Positions 30,754 through 39,727 are shown, numbered from the stretch's first letter. The stretch is 64,000 nucleotides of DNA from Pseudomonas putida (GCF_003228315.1 NZ_CP029693.1:4577501-4641500), one strand, 5' to 3'. Notes: generated by a model from the sequence alone, not told the origin. Translations and numbers: made by a program.

Positions 30754-31176
30754 ATGGCCAAAGTAATTTTGAAGAAAAAAATCGACGCATCGACGGCAGC
30801 TCTGAGCGACGTCAAATCCTATGCCCGCAAGATCTGGCTGGCAGGCCTGGGCGCCTACGCCAAGGTTGGCCAGGAGGGCGCCGAGTACTTTCAGGAGCTG
30901 ATCAAGGCCGGTCAAGCTGTTGAATCGAAAGGTAAAAAGGCAGTCGCCGCAAAGCTCGAAGCGGCGAACTCCGAGATCGCTGAAGCCAAGAGTGAAGTAA
31001 GCACTTTCAAGGGCCGTGTCGAAGTTCAACTCGACAAGGTCGAGAAGGCGTTCGACTCGCGTGTCGCAAGTGCCTTGAATCGTATCGGCATTCCGTCTAA
31101 ACATGACGTGGAGACACTCTCTGTCAAGCTCGATGAGCTGACGGCACTGCTCGAACGCGTCGCGCGTAAATCTTAA
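30754..31176 (+). CDS. phaI: PHA granule-associated phasin PhaI
   Basis: A 140-residue phasin that coats medium-chain-length PHA granules. The family segment SYARKIWLAGLGAYAKVGQEGAEYFQELIKAG lies at about 22-53, followed by an amphipathic heptad-like region (about 65-105) and the C-terminal ALNRIGIPSKHDVETLSVKLDELTALLE. ATG 30754 is used since GAGGTGGACC precedes it. phaF follows after 10 nt, and the first 100 residues of both proteins are clearly related, indicating gene duplication. Confidence 0.95.
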   Translation: MAKVILKKKIDASTAALSDVKSYARKIWLAGLGAYAKVGQEGAEYFQELIKAGQAVESKGKKAVAAKLEAANSEIAEAKSEVSTFKGRVEVQLDKVEKAFDSRVASALNRIGIPSKHDVETLSVKLDELTALLERVARKS

Positions 31177-31186
31177 GGAGAACGGG

Positions 31187-32077
31187 ATGGCTGTTAAAAA
31201 GAACACCGAAAAAGAAGGCAGCTCGTGGATCGGGAAAGTAGAAGACTACTCCCGAAAAATCTGGCTGGCTGGTTTAGGCGTGTACTCGAAGATCGACACT
31301 GACGGCAGCAAAATCTTCGATGCATTGGTTAAAGACGGCGAGAAAGCCGAGAAAGCAATCGGCAAGAAAGTCGACACTGCCAAGGACAGCGCCAAAGACA
31401 CCGCTTCTTCTGCCAAGTCGCGCATCAGCGGCGTGAAAGACAAGGCGCTGGGCAAGTGGGATGAGCTGGAAGGGGCTTTCGACAAGCGCCTGAACAGCGC
31501 CATTTCGCGCCTGGGCGTGCCAAGCCGCAATGAGGTCAAGGCGCTGCACACCAAGGTCGAGCAACTGACCAAGCAGATCGAAAAACTGACCGGTGCCAAG
31601 GTGACGCCGGTTGCGGCCAAAACCGCCGCGGCCAAACCGGCTGCTGCCAAGCCGGCTGCCAAACCACTGGCCAAGGCTGCAGCCAAACCTGCCGCCAAAA
31701 CCGCGGCCAAGCCAGCGGCTAAAACTGCTGCGGCAAAACCAGCCGCTGCCAAGCCTGCGGCTAAACCGGTAGCTGCCAAGGCTGCCGCCAAACCAGCAGC
31801 CAAGCCGGCAGCGGCGAAAACCGCTGCTGCAAAACCAGCCGCCGCCAAGCCTGCAGCTGCAAAACCTGCGGCAAAACCGGCTGCCGCGAAAAAGCCAGCC
31901 GTGAAAAAGCCGGCTGCTCCGAAAGCTGCCGCAAAACCAGCCGTGGCCGCCGCCAAACCGGCAGCCCCGACCGCACCGGCCGCACCTGTCAGCGCATCGA
32001 ATTCCGCTTCCGCGCCGACCCCTGCTGTCACCCCGACTGCCGCGCCAGCTCCATCGACGCCAACCAGTCAGTCCTGA
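31187..32077 (+). CDS. phaF: PHA granule-associated nucleoid protein PhaF
   Basis: 296 residues: a phasin domain (about 1-140; SRKIWLAGLGVYSKIDTDGSKIFDALVKDGEKAEKAIG), a leucine-zipper-like segment LHTKVEQLTKQIEKLTG at about 120-137, then a Lys/Ala/Pro tail (about 145-265) built of AKPA-type repeats like histone H1. In P. putida this protein binds granules by its N-domain and DNA by the tail, and spreads granules to daughter cells. A strong terminator follows. Confidence 0.95.
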   Translation: MAVKKNTEKEGSSWIGKVEDYSRKIWLAGLGVYSKIDTDGSKIFDALVKDGEKAEKAIGKKVDTAKDSAKDTASSAKSRISGVKDKALGKWDELEGAFDKRLNSAISRLGVPSRNEVKALHTKVEQLTKQIEKLTGAKVTPVAAKTAAAKPAAAKPAAKPLAKAAAKPAAKTAAKPAAKTAAAKPAAAKPAAKPVAAKAAAKPAAKPAAAKTAAAKPAAAKPAAAKPAAKPAAAKKPAVKKPAAPKAAAKPAVAAAKPAAPTAPAAPVSASNSASAPTPAVTPTAAPAPSTPTSQS

Positions 32078-32090
32078 TTTCTCGGGGCTC

Positions 32091-32127
32091 AAAAAAACGC
32101 CCGACCTGCCAAGGTCGGGCGTTTTTG
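32091..32127 (+). terminator. Intrinsic terminator after phaF
   Basis: AACGCCCGACCT-GCCA-AGGTCGGGCGTT with an A-run before and TTTTT after. The symmetry would let it work on both strands; it separates the convergent phaIF and phaD transcripts. Confidence 0.93.
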
Positions 32128-32159
32128 TTTGTGCGCGATCCAATGAACACCACGATCCC

Positions 32160-32252
32160 CTGTAGGAGCCGAGCTTGCTCGCGATGGCGGAGTGTCAGCC
32201 AAATCAATATCGGCTGATACGACGCCATCGCGAGCAAGCTCGGCTCCTACAG
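32160..32252. repeat. REPIN-like inverted REP pair
   Basis: CTGTAGGAGCCGAGCTTGCT and its inverted copy lie between the convergent phaF and phaD. Confidence 0.9.
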
Positions 32253-32262
32253 GGGTTGGCGG

Positions 32263-32883
32263 TTATTCGTGTTCTTCCAGGTACTGCAAGGCCAGTTGCT
32301 CGGTCGCCACTTTGATCGGCGGCAACAGGTGCGGCGCCACCAGCATCATGATCTGGTAAACCACCAGTCTCACCTCGCCCTCGCGATCGAGAATCCGCTG
32401 ATAGTCCAGGGAAAACAGCAGGGTCATGGTGATCTGTTCCACCAGTTGGCCGAGGGCCTGGGTGTCGCTGACCAATTGCCCTTGAGCCTTCAGGCGCGCC
32501 AGCAGCGTCGCCAGTGTGCGCTTGAGTGCGTTGAGCAGGTTGCGAATGCCCTTGGCCAGTTTCGGCAAGCGTCCGGCCAGGTTCGACAGGTCCTGGAACA
32601 GGAAGCGGTAGTGGGACAGGCGCTCGACGATCAGGTGCAGGAACAGCCAGTAATCATCGGGGCCCAACTCGGCGTCGAGGGGTGGGTCGAGCAACGGTGT
32701 CAGTTCGGCCTGGAAGCGCTCGAACAGCCCGAGAATCAACGGCTCCTTGCCGTGGAAGTGGTAGTAGAGGTTGCCCGGGCTGATGCCCATTTCGTTGGCA
32801 ACTTCCATGGTGGAGACGTTCGGTTCGCCCTTCTGATTGAACAACTGCAGGGCACATTCGAGGATGCGGTCGCGGGTTTTCAT
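32263..32883 (-). CDS. phaD: TetR-family regulator PhaD
   Basis: 206 residues: an N-terminal HTH (RILECALQLFNQKGEPNVSTMEVANEMGISPGNLYYHFHGKE at about 5-46) and a helical ligand-binding domain. PhaD of P. putida activates the phaC1 and phaI promoters in response to an intermediate of fatty-acid beta-oxidation, probably an acyl-CoA. It is the last gene of the minus-strand phaC1ZC2D set, separated from phaC2 by a REP pair. Confidence 0.93.
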   Translation of the reverse strand: MKTRDRILECALQLFNQKGEPNVSTMEVANEMGISPGNLYYHFHGKEPLILGLFERFQAELTPLLDPPLDAELGPDDYWLFLHLIVERLSHYRFLFQDLSNLAGRLPKLAKGIRNLLNALKRTLATLLARLKAQGQLVSDTQALGQLVEQITMTLLFSLDYQRILDREGEVRLVVYQIMMLVAPHLLPPIKVATEQLALQYLEEHE

Positions 32884-32922
32884 CCAGTCTTCTTAGTATT
32901 CATGCCAAGCCAACCCCAAACC

Positions 32923-33024
32923 CTGTAGGAGCGAGCATGCTCGCGATGGACGTCAACGATAACGCGTGCTTTCTAGGTGAACGCGTTGCCTGGACGTTTT
33001 TCGCGAGCATGCTCGCTCCTACAG
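32923..33024. repeat. REPIN-like inverted REP pair (GCATGC variant)
   Basis: CTGTAGGAGCGAGCATGCTC and its inverted copy lie between phaC2 and phaD. The core is shared with the pairs at 433, 35768 and 38228, but the spacer is different. Confidence 0.9.
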
Positions 33025-33054
33025 TGGTGGGTGCCGGTTGTAGTGTGTTGGGTT

Positions 33055-34737
33055 TCAGCGCACGCGCACATAGGTGCCGGGTGCGGCCTCCATCGGTGGA
33101 TAGTTCTGGTTGCCGAGGGTCATGAGGGTTTCCTTCTGCGCCCCCGAACGCTCCTGAATCCAGCCCAGCCATTGCCCCCACCAACTGCCTTCGACCTGAT
33201 TTGCATCGTAGTACCAGGCTCTGGGATCGCTGCTCAGTTTGGCGCCCTCGACGTAGTTGGCTTTAGGGTTGCCCGGCGGGTTGAGGATGCTCTGCACGTG
33301 ACCGCTGTTGGACAGCACGAAGCGGCGCTCGCCACCCAGCAGCAGGGTCGAGCGATACACCGCGTCCCACGGTGTGATGTGGTCGTTGATGCCGGCGACG
33401 CTGAAGCTGTCGACGGTGACTTTCTGCAAATCGATCGGTGTGCCGCACACTTCGAGGCCGCCCGGATGACCCAGCGGGTTGTGCTTGAAGAAGTCCAGCA
33501 AGTCGCCATGCAGGGCTGCCGGCAGGCGCGTGGTGTCGTTGTTCCAGTAGAGGATGTCGAAAGCCGGCGGCTCCTTGCCCAGCAGGTAGTTGTTGACGAA
33601 GTAGCTCCAGATCAAGTCGTTGGGGCGCATCCAGGCGAAGACCTTGGCCATGTCCCGGCCGTCGAGCACGCCTTTCTGATAGGAACGGCGCTTGGCGGCT
33701 TCCAGGGTCTGTTCGTCGGCGAACAGGGTGGCCGGCGTGTCCAGATCGCTGTCGAGCAGGCTCACCAGGTAGGTGGCGCTCGATACCCGGCGCAACTGTC
33801 GCTTGGCTTGCAGGTGGCCTTGCAGTGCGGCAATGGTCAGCCCGCCGGCACAGGCGCCCATCAGGTTGACCTCGCGCGCGCCGGTGATCGCCCGACAGAC
33901 ATTCATCGCCTCTTCCACGGCTTCAACGTAGGTCGACAGGCCCCATTCGCGGTGGCGCACATCCGGGTTGCGCCAGCTGATCATGAAGGTTTGCAGGCCG
34001 TTCTTGAGCGCGTACTGGACGAAGCTGTTGTGCGGGCTCAGGTCGAATATGTAGAACTTGTTGATCTGCGGCGGCACAACCAGCAATGGCTTGGAATACT
34101 GCTTTTCGCTCATCGGCCGGTACTGGATCAACTCCAGCAGTTCGTTGCGAAACACCACGGCACCGGTGGTGGTGGCAACCGTCTTGCCGACCTCGAACGC
34201 CTGCTTGGTGATCTGCCGGGGCAGACCGTCGTTGTGCAGCAAGTCGTCCACCAGATGGCCGATCCCGCGCACCAGGCTGTTGCCGCCGGAGTTGAAGAGT
34301 TCCTTGATCGCCAGCGGATTGAGCAAGCTGTTGGACGGCGATACGGCATCGTTGAGCAGGGAGAATACGAACTGTGCCCGGGCGCGATCGTCCGGGCTCA
34401 TGCTGCTTTCGTCGATCCAGCTGCGGACCTGCTTTTGCCAGCTCAGATAGGCCTGCAAGCTGCGACGATAGAACGGGTTGAGGCTCCAGGCCGGGTCGGC
34501 GAAGCGACTGTCATGGGGGTTGGTCGGGTGCAGGGTTTCGCCCAACAGCACACGCCCCAATTGACCACCCAGTTTCAGGGCGTGCCGGGCGCTGTGCACC
34601 GGGTTGCGCAAACCATGGGCGGCGACGCTGCGCAGCGTTGAAAACAGATCACGACCGCGCAGGCCGGTGATCGCACTCTGTGCATTGATGAATGCGGCGG
34701 GAGAGGGCGCCAGGTCCCTCGCTGGTTTTTCTCGCAT
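33055..34737 (-). CDS. phaC2: Class II PHA synthase 2
   Basis: A 560-residue medium-chain-length poly-3-hydroxyalkanoate synthase acting at the granule surface on (R)-3-hydroxyacyl-CoA. The lipase-box-like motif GACAGG places the nucleophile at Cys296; Asp (GINDHITPW) and His (NSGHVQSI) complete the triad. WRNPDVRHREWGLSTY and PPQINKFYIFDLSP are class II signatures. It aligns almost residue for residue with phaC1 from residue 20 on, so the pair arose by duplication. AAGGAG precedes the ATG. Confidence 0.96.
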   Translation of the reverse strand: MREKPARDLAPSPAAFINAQSAITGLRGRDLFSTLRSVAAHGLRNPVHSARHALKLGGQLGRVLLGETLHPTNPHDSRFADPAWSLNPFYRRSLQAYLSWQKQVRSWIDESSMSPDDRARAQFVFSLLNDAVSPSNSLLNPLAIKELFNSGGNSLVRGIGHLVDDLLHNDGLPRQITKQAFEVGKTVATTTGAVVFRNELLELIQYRPMSEKQYSKPLLVVPPQINKFYIFDLSPHNSFVQYALKNGLQTFMISWRNPDVRHREWGLSTYVEAVEEAMNVCRAITGAREVNLMGACAGGLTIAALQGHLQAKRQLRRVSSATYLVSLLDSDLDTPATLFADEQTLEAAKRRSYQKGVLDGRDMAKVFAWMRPNDLIWSYFVNNYLLGKEPPAFDILYWNNDTTRLPAALHGDLLDFFKHNPLGHPGGLEVCGTPIDLQKVTVDSFSVAGINDHITPWDAVYRSTLLLGGERRFVLSNSGHVQSILNPPGNPKANYVEGAKLSSDPRAWYYDANQVEGSWWGQWLGWIQERSGAQKETLMTLGNQNYPPMEAAPGTYVRVR

Positions 34738-34865
34738 CAGTCAACACTCCTTCGTCCTCAGGCCAAAAACAAACTCACCGAACCAGAACACCATAGTCGC
34801 TGTATTGGGTTGTTGCGCGGCGCGGCGTCCTGCCGTGCCCTTTTCATGGCAACCGGGCGGGTCGA

Positions 34866-35720
34866 TCAGCCGCCCAAGGGTGCCGGACGCGGGTGCATCA
34901 CCGCACGCTGCCGCTCTTCCTGGAGGAACTTCATGATGATCGGCGCCACGGCTTCTGCCCGGGTAATCAGGAACAGATGTCCGTCGTCGATGATGTGCAA
35001 CTGGGCATTGGGAATCCGCCAGGCCAGCAGGCGCATGTTCACCAGCGGGATCAGCGGGTCGTCGTCACCGGCCAGGACCAAGGTCGGCTGCTTGATCTTG
35101 TGCAGCCAGTGAATGCTGGTCCAGCCAAGGCCCGCGAACAGTTGCCAGTAGTAACCCAGCTTGCCCGCCGAACGCACCTTGGCCGCGTGGTTTGCGGCCA
35201 GCGTCGGGTCGCGACGGAACGCGCCGCCGTAGATCATCGGCGCGATGCGAATCACGTGGGAAGGCTGGATGTAGCGGCGTGGGCTGGCCATCATCCACAG
35301 CACCTTCGGCTTGCCCGGCACCATCACTGCGCCAGCCGCTGTTGCGGCCAATACAAGCTTCTTGCAGCGTTCCGGGTAGTCGTAGGCGAATTGCTGGGCC
35401 AGCGCTCCGCCCCAGGAAACGCCGATCGCATTGACCTGTCCGTAGTCGAGGTAGTCGAGCATGCGGGCCGTTAGTTTTGCCAGGCCCGGAAACCGGTACG
35501 GGCGATTGGGCGTCGACGAGCCGCCGACACCGGGAACGTCGAAAGCGATGACTTCCAGGTCCGGGTCCAGCGCCGCGACGAACGGGAACACCAGCTCGAG
35601 GTTGGCGCCGATGCCGTTGAAAATCAGCAAGGGCGTCAAGTGAGGCTTGCCGGGGCGAACCGCCGTGCGGAGGGTCTGGCCATCCAGTTCGACGGTACGG
35701 AATATGAACGGTTGCGGCAT
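34866..35720 (-). CDS. phaZ: Intracellular PHA depolymerase
   Basis: A 284-residue alpha/beta hydrolase that mobilises mcl-PHA from granules. The nucleophile elbow is GVSWGG (Ser102), the acid residue lies in LAGDDDPLIP and His in IDDGHLF. The N-terminus PFIFRTVELDGQTLRTAV matches the Pseudomonas PhaZ type. ATG 35720 is chosen; an upstream in-frame ATG adds 12 non-family residues. It lies between the two synthase genes, the conserved mcl-PHA arrangement in which synthesis and turnover are coexpressed. Confidence 0.95.
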   Translation of the reverse strand: MPQPFIFRTVELDGQTLRTAVRPGKPHLTPLLIFNGIGANLELVFPFVAALDPDLEVIAFDVPGVGGSSTPNRPYRFPGLAKLTARMLDYLDYGQVNAIGVSWGGALAQQFAYDYPERCKKLVLAATAAGAVMVPGKPKVLWMMASPRRYIQPSHVIRIAPMIYGGAFRRDPTLAANHAAKVRSAGKLGYYWQLFAGLGWTSIHWLHKIKQPTLVLAGDDDPLIPLVNMRLLAWRIPNAQLHIIDDGHLFLITRAEAVAPIIMKFLQEERQRAVMHPRPAPLGG

Positions 35721-35767
35721 GCTCTGGCCCTGTGGATCTCTCAAGTTCTTCCTCAACCCCTATCCCT

Positions 35768-35868
35768 CTGTAGGAGCGAGCATGCTCGCGATGGACTCGA
35801 AAACATCGTGGGGTTTCAGATCCCCCGCGTCATCGTTAGCGACCATCGCGAGCATGCTCGCTCCTACA
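35768..35868. repeat. REPIN-like inverted REP pair (GCATGC variant)
   Basis: CTGTAGGAGCGAGCATGCTC and its inverted copy lie in the phaC1-phaZ gap; the right half of the spacer resembles that of the copy at 38228. Confidence 0.9.
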
Positions 35869-35892
35869 CAAGGGTAGGGCGAGGTGTGTCAG

Positions 35893-37572
35893 TTACCGCT
35901 CATGCACATAGGTGCCCGGTGCTGCTTCGCCCGCCGGGTAAGCCTTGTTGCCCAGCTTCAAAGGCGCCTTTTTCATTTCGCCCGAACGTTGGGCCAGCCA
36001 GGCATGCCAGTGCAGCCACCAGGAGTCGGTGTGTTTGGTGGAGTTCTCCTGCCATTCTTCGGCAGTGCCTGCTGCGTCACTGTTGGTCATGTAGCGGGAT
36101 TTCGGATTGCCCGGCGGGTTCAGGATGCTCTGGATATGGCCGCTGCTGGAGAGCACGAACTCGACATTGCCGCCAAACAGGTGCGCCGACTTGTAGCAGC
36201 ACTTCCACGGGGTGATGTGGTCGGTGGTGCCGGCCAGGGAAAAGATGTCGGCCTTCACTTGCTTGAGGTCAATCGGCGTGCCGCACACTTCCAGTGCATT
36301 CGGACGAATCAGTGGGTTGTTTTTGAACAACTCGATCAGGTCGCCATGGAACGCGGCGGGCAGTCGCGTGGTGTCGTTGTTCCAGAACAGGATGTCGAAT
36401 ACCGGCGGCTCGTTGCCCAGCAGGTAGTTGTTGACCCAATAGTTCCAGATCAGATCGTTGGGGCGCATCCAGGCGAAGACTTTCGCCATGTCGCGGCCTT
36501 CCAGCACGCCGGCCTGATAGGAGTGGCGCTTGGCGGCTTCCAGGGTCTGTTCGTTGACGAACAGGGCGACATCGGTGTCCAGGGTGGTGTCGAGCACGCT
36601 CACCAGCAGGGTGAGGGCGTTGACCTTGTTCTCGCCGATCGCGGCATAGTGACCCAGCAGGGCGGTGCAGGTGATGCCACCGGAGCAGGCACCGAGCATG
36701 TTCACGTCCTTGCTGCCGGTAATCGCCGTGACCACGTCGACCGCTTCCTTGAGCGCCTCGATGTAGGTCGACAGGCCCCACTCGCGCTGCTCCTTGGTCG
36801 GGTTGCGCCAGCTGACAATGAAGGTCTGCACGTTGCTGCGCAGGCAGAAGCGCGCCAGGCTTTTTTCCGGGCTGAGGTCGAAAACGTAGAACTTGTTGAT
36901 CTGTGGCGGCACCACCAGCAGCGGACGCTCGTGGACCTGTTCGGTGGTTGGCTTGTACTGGATCAGTTCCAGCACATCGTTGCGAAACACCACCGCGCCT
37001 TCGGACACGCCCAGGGTCTTGCCGACCTCGAAAGCGCCCATGTTGACCTGGCTCGGCATGCCGTTGTTGTGCACCAGATCCTTGGCCAGATGGGAAAGAC
37101 CGTCGAGCAGGCTCTTGCCGCCGGTTTCGAAGAAGCGCTTGACCGCCGCCGGGTTGGCCGCGCTGTTGGTCGGGGCCATGGCTTCGGTCATGAGGTTGAT
37201 CACGAAGTGCCCGCGGCTGACATCGTTGGGCGGCAGGTTACTGTCGTCGATCCAGTCGTGAAGCTCCTTGCGCCACGCCAGGTAGGTTTGCATGTAACGT
37301 TTGTAGAGCGGGTTCTGGCTCCAGGCCGGGTCGGCGAAGCGACGGTCATCGCCTGCCGGTTGCAGCCCGGATTTGCCGAGCAGTACGTTTTTGAGTTCCA
37401 GACCGAAATGCGCGACATGCTTTGCGCTGTGAATCGGTTGTTTGATGGCCTGTCTGAGCACCATTCGAGCAGAAGCCAGTAGATCCTTTCCACGCAGCCC
37501 AACGACAGGATTCAGACCCAGGGTGTTCTCCGAGGCCTGATACTTCAAGTCATCGTTATTCTCTTTACTCAT
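35893..37572 (-). CDS. phaC1: Class II PHA synthase 1
   Basis: A 559-residue mcl-PHA synthase, first gene of the pha operon. Nucleophile Cys296 lies in GACSGG, with the catalytic Asp in GTTDHITPW and His in SSGHIQSI. Class II features FRNDVLELIQYKPTT and WRNPTKEQREWGLSTY are intact. A sigma54-type promoter lies about 113 nt upstream. Codons 4-6 include GAGAATAA, one base off the AANAANAA Crc/Hfq motif, which fits the reported translational repression of phaC1 by Crc in P. putida but is only suggestive here. Confidence 0.97.
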   Translation of the reverse strand: MSKENNDDLKYQASENTLGLNPVVGLRGKDLLASARMVLRQAIKQPIHSAKHVAHFGLELKNVLLGKSGLQPAGDDRRFADPAWSQNPLYKRYMQTYLAWRKELHDWIDDSNLPPNDVSRGHFVINLMTEAMAPTNSAANPAAVKRFFETGGKSLLDGLSHLAKDLVHNNGMPSQVNMGAFEVGKTLGVSEGAVVFRNDVLELIQYKPTTEQVHERPLLVVPPQINKFYVFDLSPEKSLARFCLRSNVQTFIVSWRNPTKEQREWGLSTYIEALKEAVDVVTAITGSKDVNMLGACSGGITCTALLGHYAAIGENKVNALTLLVSVLDTTLDTDVALFVNEQTLEAAKRHSYQAGVLEGRDMAKVFAWMRPNDLIWNYWVNNYLLGNEPPVFDILFWNNDTTRLPAAFHGDLIELFKNNPLIRPNALEVCGTPIDLKQVKADIFSLAGTTDHITPWKCCYKSAHLFGGNVEFVLSSSGHIQSILNPPGNPKSRYMTNSDAAGTAEEWQENSTKHTDSWWLHWHAWLAQRSGEMKKAPLKLGNKAYPAGEAAPGTYVHER

Positions 37573-37695
37573 CTACGACGCTCCATTGTCCTGAGACGAG
37601 TACCCGGTCCTGCTGCACAGTCACTCAGCAACTACCAGGTACCGAACTCGGGTGACCGTTAAGACTGCACCGCTGCTTTTTTTCGCAGAGAGCAC

Positions 37696-37712
37696 TGCAG
37701 GGAACTTGCCAG
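37696..37712 (-). promoter_or_regulatory. Sigma54-type promoter upstream of phaC1
   Basis: Read on the minus strand, CTGGCAAGTTCCCTGCA has GG and GC separated by exactly 10 nt, with TGGCA and TGCA blocks. Predicted start near 37685, giving a leader of about 113 nt before phaC1. An RpoN site upstream of phaC1 was also proposed in P. aeruginosa, as I recall. Confidence 0.6.
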
Positions 37713-37828
37713 TTCCATTGGTTACCCGAGTTTAATTTTTTTCGCAAGCAGGCCAGTTGCTTGCCTTGGAGCGGAGCATTCAAACAGATGAAATTAGAAA
37801 ATGCCTTCTAATGAACAAGAGGCTCGGT

Positions 37829-38200
37829 CTAGAGCATCAGCTTGACGACGGACTCGTTCGGGTCGCGGGATTTTCCGGTGGCTTTGAGCTCAGCCAGGTA
37901 GTCCTCCCAGAGTGCGTCATAACGTCGCCCCAGTTCGTAGAGGTATTCCCAGGTGAACAGGCCGCTGTCGTGGCCATCGTCGAAGGTCAATTTCAGTGCG
38001 TACTGACCGGCCGGTTCCAGCTTCGTCAGGCCGACGTTGATCTTGCCAAATTGCAGGATGGGTTTGCCGTGGCCCTGGACCTCGGCGGAGGGAGAATGCA
38101 CGCGCAGGAACTCGGCGGGCAGGGTGTATTCCTCGCCGGACGCGTACTTGAGCGTCAGGGTTTTCGAGGCTTTGTGCAGTTTGATATCGGTGGGGATCAT
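37829..38200 (-). CDS. DUF971 domain protein
   Basis: A 123-residue protein formed almost wholly by a DUF971 (gamma-butyrobetaine hydroxylase N-terminal-like) domain: IKLHKASKTLTLKYASGEEYTLPAEFLRVHSPSAEV, LEPAGQYALKLTFDDGHDSGLFTWEYLYELG. The domain is linked elsewhere to iron-sulfur or iron chemistry; no catalytic role is proven for the stand-alone form. ATG 38200 gives the family start, though no strong ribosome site is visible; upstream in-frame codons run into the REP pair. Conserved between hslU and phaC1 in pseudomonads. Confidence 0.85.
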   Translation of the reverse strand: MIPTDIKLHKASKTLTLKYASGEEYTLPAEFLRVHSPSAEVQGHGKPILQFGKINVGLTKLEPAGQYALKLTFDDGHDSGLFTWEYLYELGRRYDALWEDYLAELKATGKSRDPNESVVKLML

Positions 38201-38227
38201 GGCCAAAGTTCCGATCGGGAGGGAACC

Positions 38228-38329
38228 CTGTAGGAGCGAGCATGCTCGCGATGGAGTATCAGGCGACGCGGGCATTCAGATAGCCCGCGTCATCGTTGAC
38301 CACCATCGCGAGCATGCTCGCTCCTACAG
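38228..38329. repeat. REPIN-like inverted REP pair (GCATGC variant)
   Basis: CTGTAGGAGCGAGCATGCTC and its inverted copy, directly downstream of hslU; spacer similar to those at 433 and 35768. Confidence 0.9.
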
Positions 38330-38337
38330 GTCTTGGC

Positions 38338-39675
38338 TTACAGGATATAACGGGACAGGTCTTCGTTCTGCGCCAATTCACCCAGGTGGCTGTTGACGTA
38401 GTCGGCGTCGATCTGGATCGCCTTGTCATCGTGGGCGCTGGCCAGGTCGCCGGCGCTGAAGGACACCTCTTCCAGCAGACGCTCAAGCAGGGTGTGCAAG
38501 CGACGGGCACCGATGTTTTCGGTTTTCTCGTTGACCTGCCAGGCAATCTCCGCGATGCGCTTGATACCGTCCGGCTGGAACTCGATGGACAGGCCTTCGG
38601 TTTTCAACAGTGCACAGTATTGCTCTGTGAGCGACGCGTGCGGCTCGCTGAGGATGCGCTCGAAATCTTGCGGCGACAGCGCCTTGAGTTCCACGCGAAT
38701 CGGCAGGCGGCCTTGCAGCTCGGGCACCAGGTCGCTTGGCTTGCTCAGGTGGAATGCGCCGGAGGCGATGAACAGGATGTGGTCGGTCTTGACCATGCCC
38801 AGCTTGGTGTTGACGGTGCAGCCCTCGATCAGCGGCAGCAAATCGCGCTGTACGCCTTCACGGGACACATCGGCGCCGCCGACATTGCCACGCTTGGCGA
38901 CCTTGTCGATTTCGTCGATGAACACGATGCCGTGCTGCTCGACCGCTTCCAGGGCCTTGGCCTTCAACTCTTCATCGTTGACCAGACGGCTGGCTTCTTC
39001 GTCACGCACCAGTTTCAGCGCTTCCTTGACCTTGAGCTTGCGGCTCTTGCGCTTGCCCTTGCCCATGTTGGCGAACAGGCTCTGCAACTGGTTGGTCATC
39101 TCTTCCATGCCCGGAGGCGCGGAGATATCGACGCCGGCCATTTCGGCGACTTCGATTTCGATTTCCTTGTCATCCAGCTGGCCTTCGCGCAGGCGCTTGC
39201 GGAACAGCTGACGGGTATTGGAATCGGAAGTCGGTGCGTCGTCGTTGCTGAAGCCCATGCGTGCCGGTGGCAGCAGTGCGTCGAGGATGCGCTCTTCGGC
39301 GGCGTCTTCGGCGCGGTGGCGAACCTTGGTGATTTCCTGTTCGCGCAGCAGCTTGATCGCGGCGTCGGCCAGGTCACGGATGATCGATTCGACGTCACGA
39401 CCGACGTAACCGACTTCGGTGAACTTGGTAGCTTCAACCTTGATGAACGGCGCGTTGGCCAGCTTGGCCAGGCGACGGGCGATCTCGGTTTTACCGACAC
39501 CGGTCGGACCGATCATCAGGATGTTTTTCGGGGTGACTTCAACGCGCAGCTCTTCCGGCAGCTGCATCCGGCGCCAGCGATTGCGCAGGGCAATGGCGAC
39601 GGCGCGCTTGGCATCGTCCTGGCCGATGATATGGCGGTTGAGTTCGTGGACGATTTCACGGGGAGTCATGGACAT
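38338..39675 (-). CDS. hslU: HslU ATPase subunit of the HslVU protease
   Basis: A 445-residue AAA+ unfoldase that feeds substrates to HslV. Walker A GPTGVGKTEIARRLA at about 56-70, Walker B GIVFIDEIDKVAKR at about 250, the pore loop GYVGRD, a sensor-2 region GARRLHTLLERLLEEVSF, and the C-terminal tail ending DLSRYIL that docks into HslV pockets. The intermediate (I) domain spans about 110-240. Two start ATGs are close together (39675 and 39669). It follows hslV by 52 nt. Confidence 0.97.
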   Translation of the reverse strand: MSMTPREIVHELNRHIIGQDDAKRAVAIALRNRWRRMQLPEELRVEVTPKNILMIGPTGVGKTEIARRLAKLANAPFIKVEATKFTEVGYVGRDVESIIRDLADAAIKLLREQEITKVRHRAEDAAEERILDALLPPARMGFSNDDAPTSDSNTRQLFRKRLREGQLDDKEIEIEVAEMAGVDISAPPGMEEMTNQLQSLFANMGKGKRKSRKLKVKEALKLVRDEEASRLVNDEELKAKALEAVEQHGIVFIDEIDKVAKRGNVGGADVSREGVQRDLLPLIEGCTVNTKLGMVKTDHILFIASGAFHLSKPSDLVPELQGRLPIRVELKALSPQDFERILSEPHASLTEQYCALLKTEGLSIEFQPDGIKRIAEIAWQVNEKTENIGARRLHTLLERLLEEVSFSAGDLASAHDDKAIQIDADYVNSHLGELAQNEDLSRYIL

Positions 39676-39727
39676 AATATTTGACGGACCTTAAACAAGT
39701 GAGTCGTGGCATGGGGCCGAAACAGAC

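Noticed and set aside
31617..31960. Short tandem repeats that might suggest a CRISPR or satellite
   Set aside because: The repeats are AAACC(G/A)GC(C/T)GC-type codons encoding the AKPA tail of PhaF, in frame and degenerate; no constant repeat with unique spacers.
37681..37760. TGGCCTGCTTGC on the minus strand as a second sigma54 site before phaC1
   Set aside because: The GG-GC spacing is too short for RpoN; only the element at 37696-37712 has the required 10 nt.
30531..38329. Repeated TGTAGGAGCGAGC palindromes as a CRISPR array or as terminators
   Set aside because: They are dispersed inverted pairs, not direct repeats with regular spacing, and lack T-runs; REPIN-like elements fit better.
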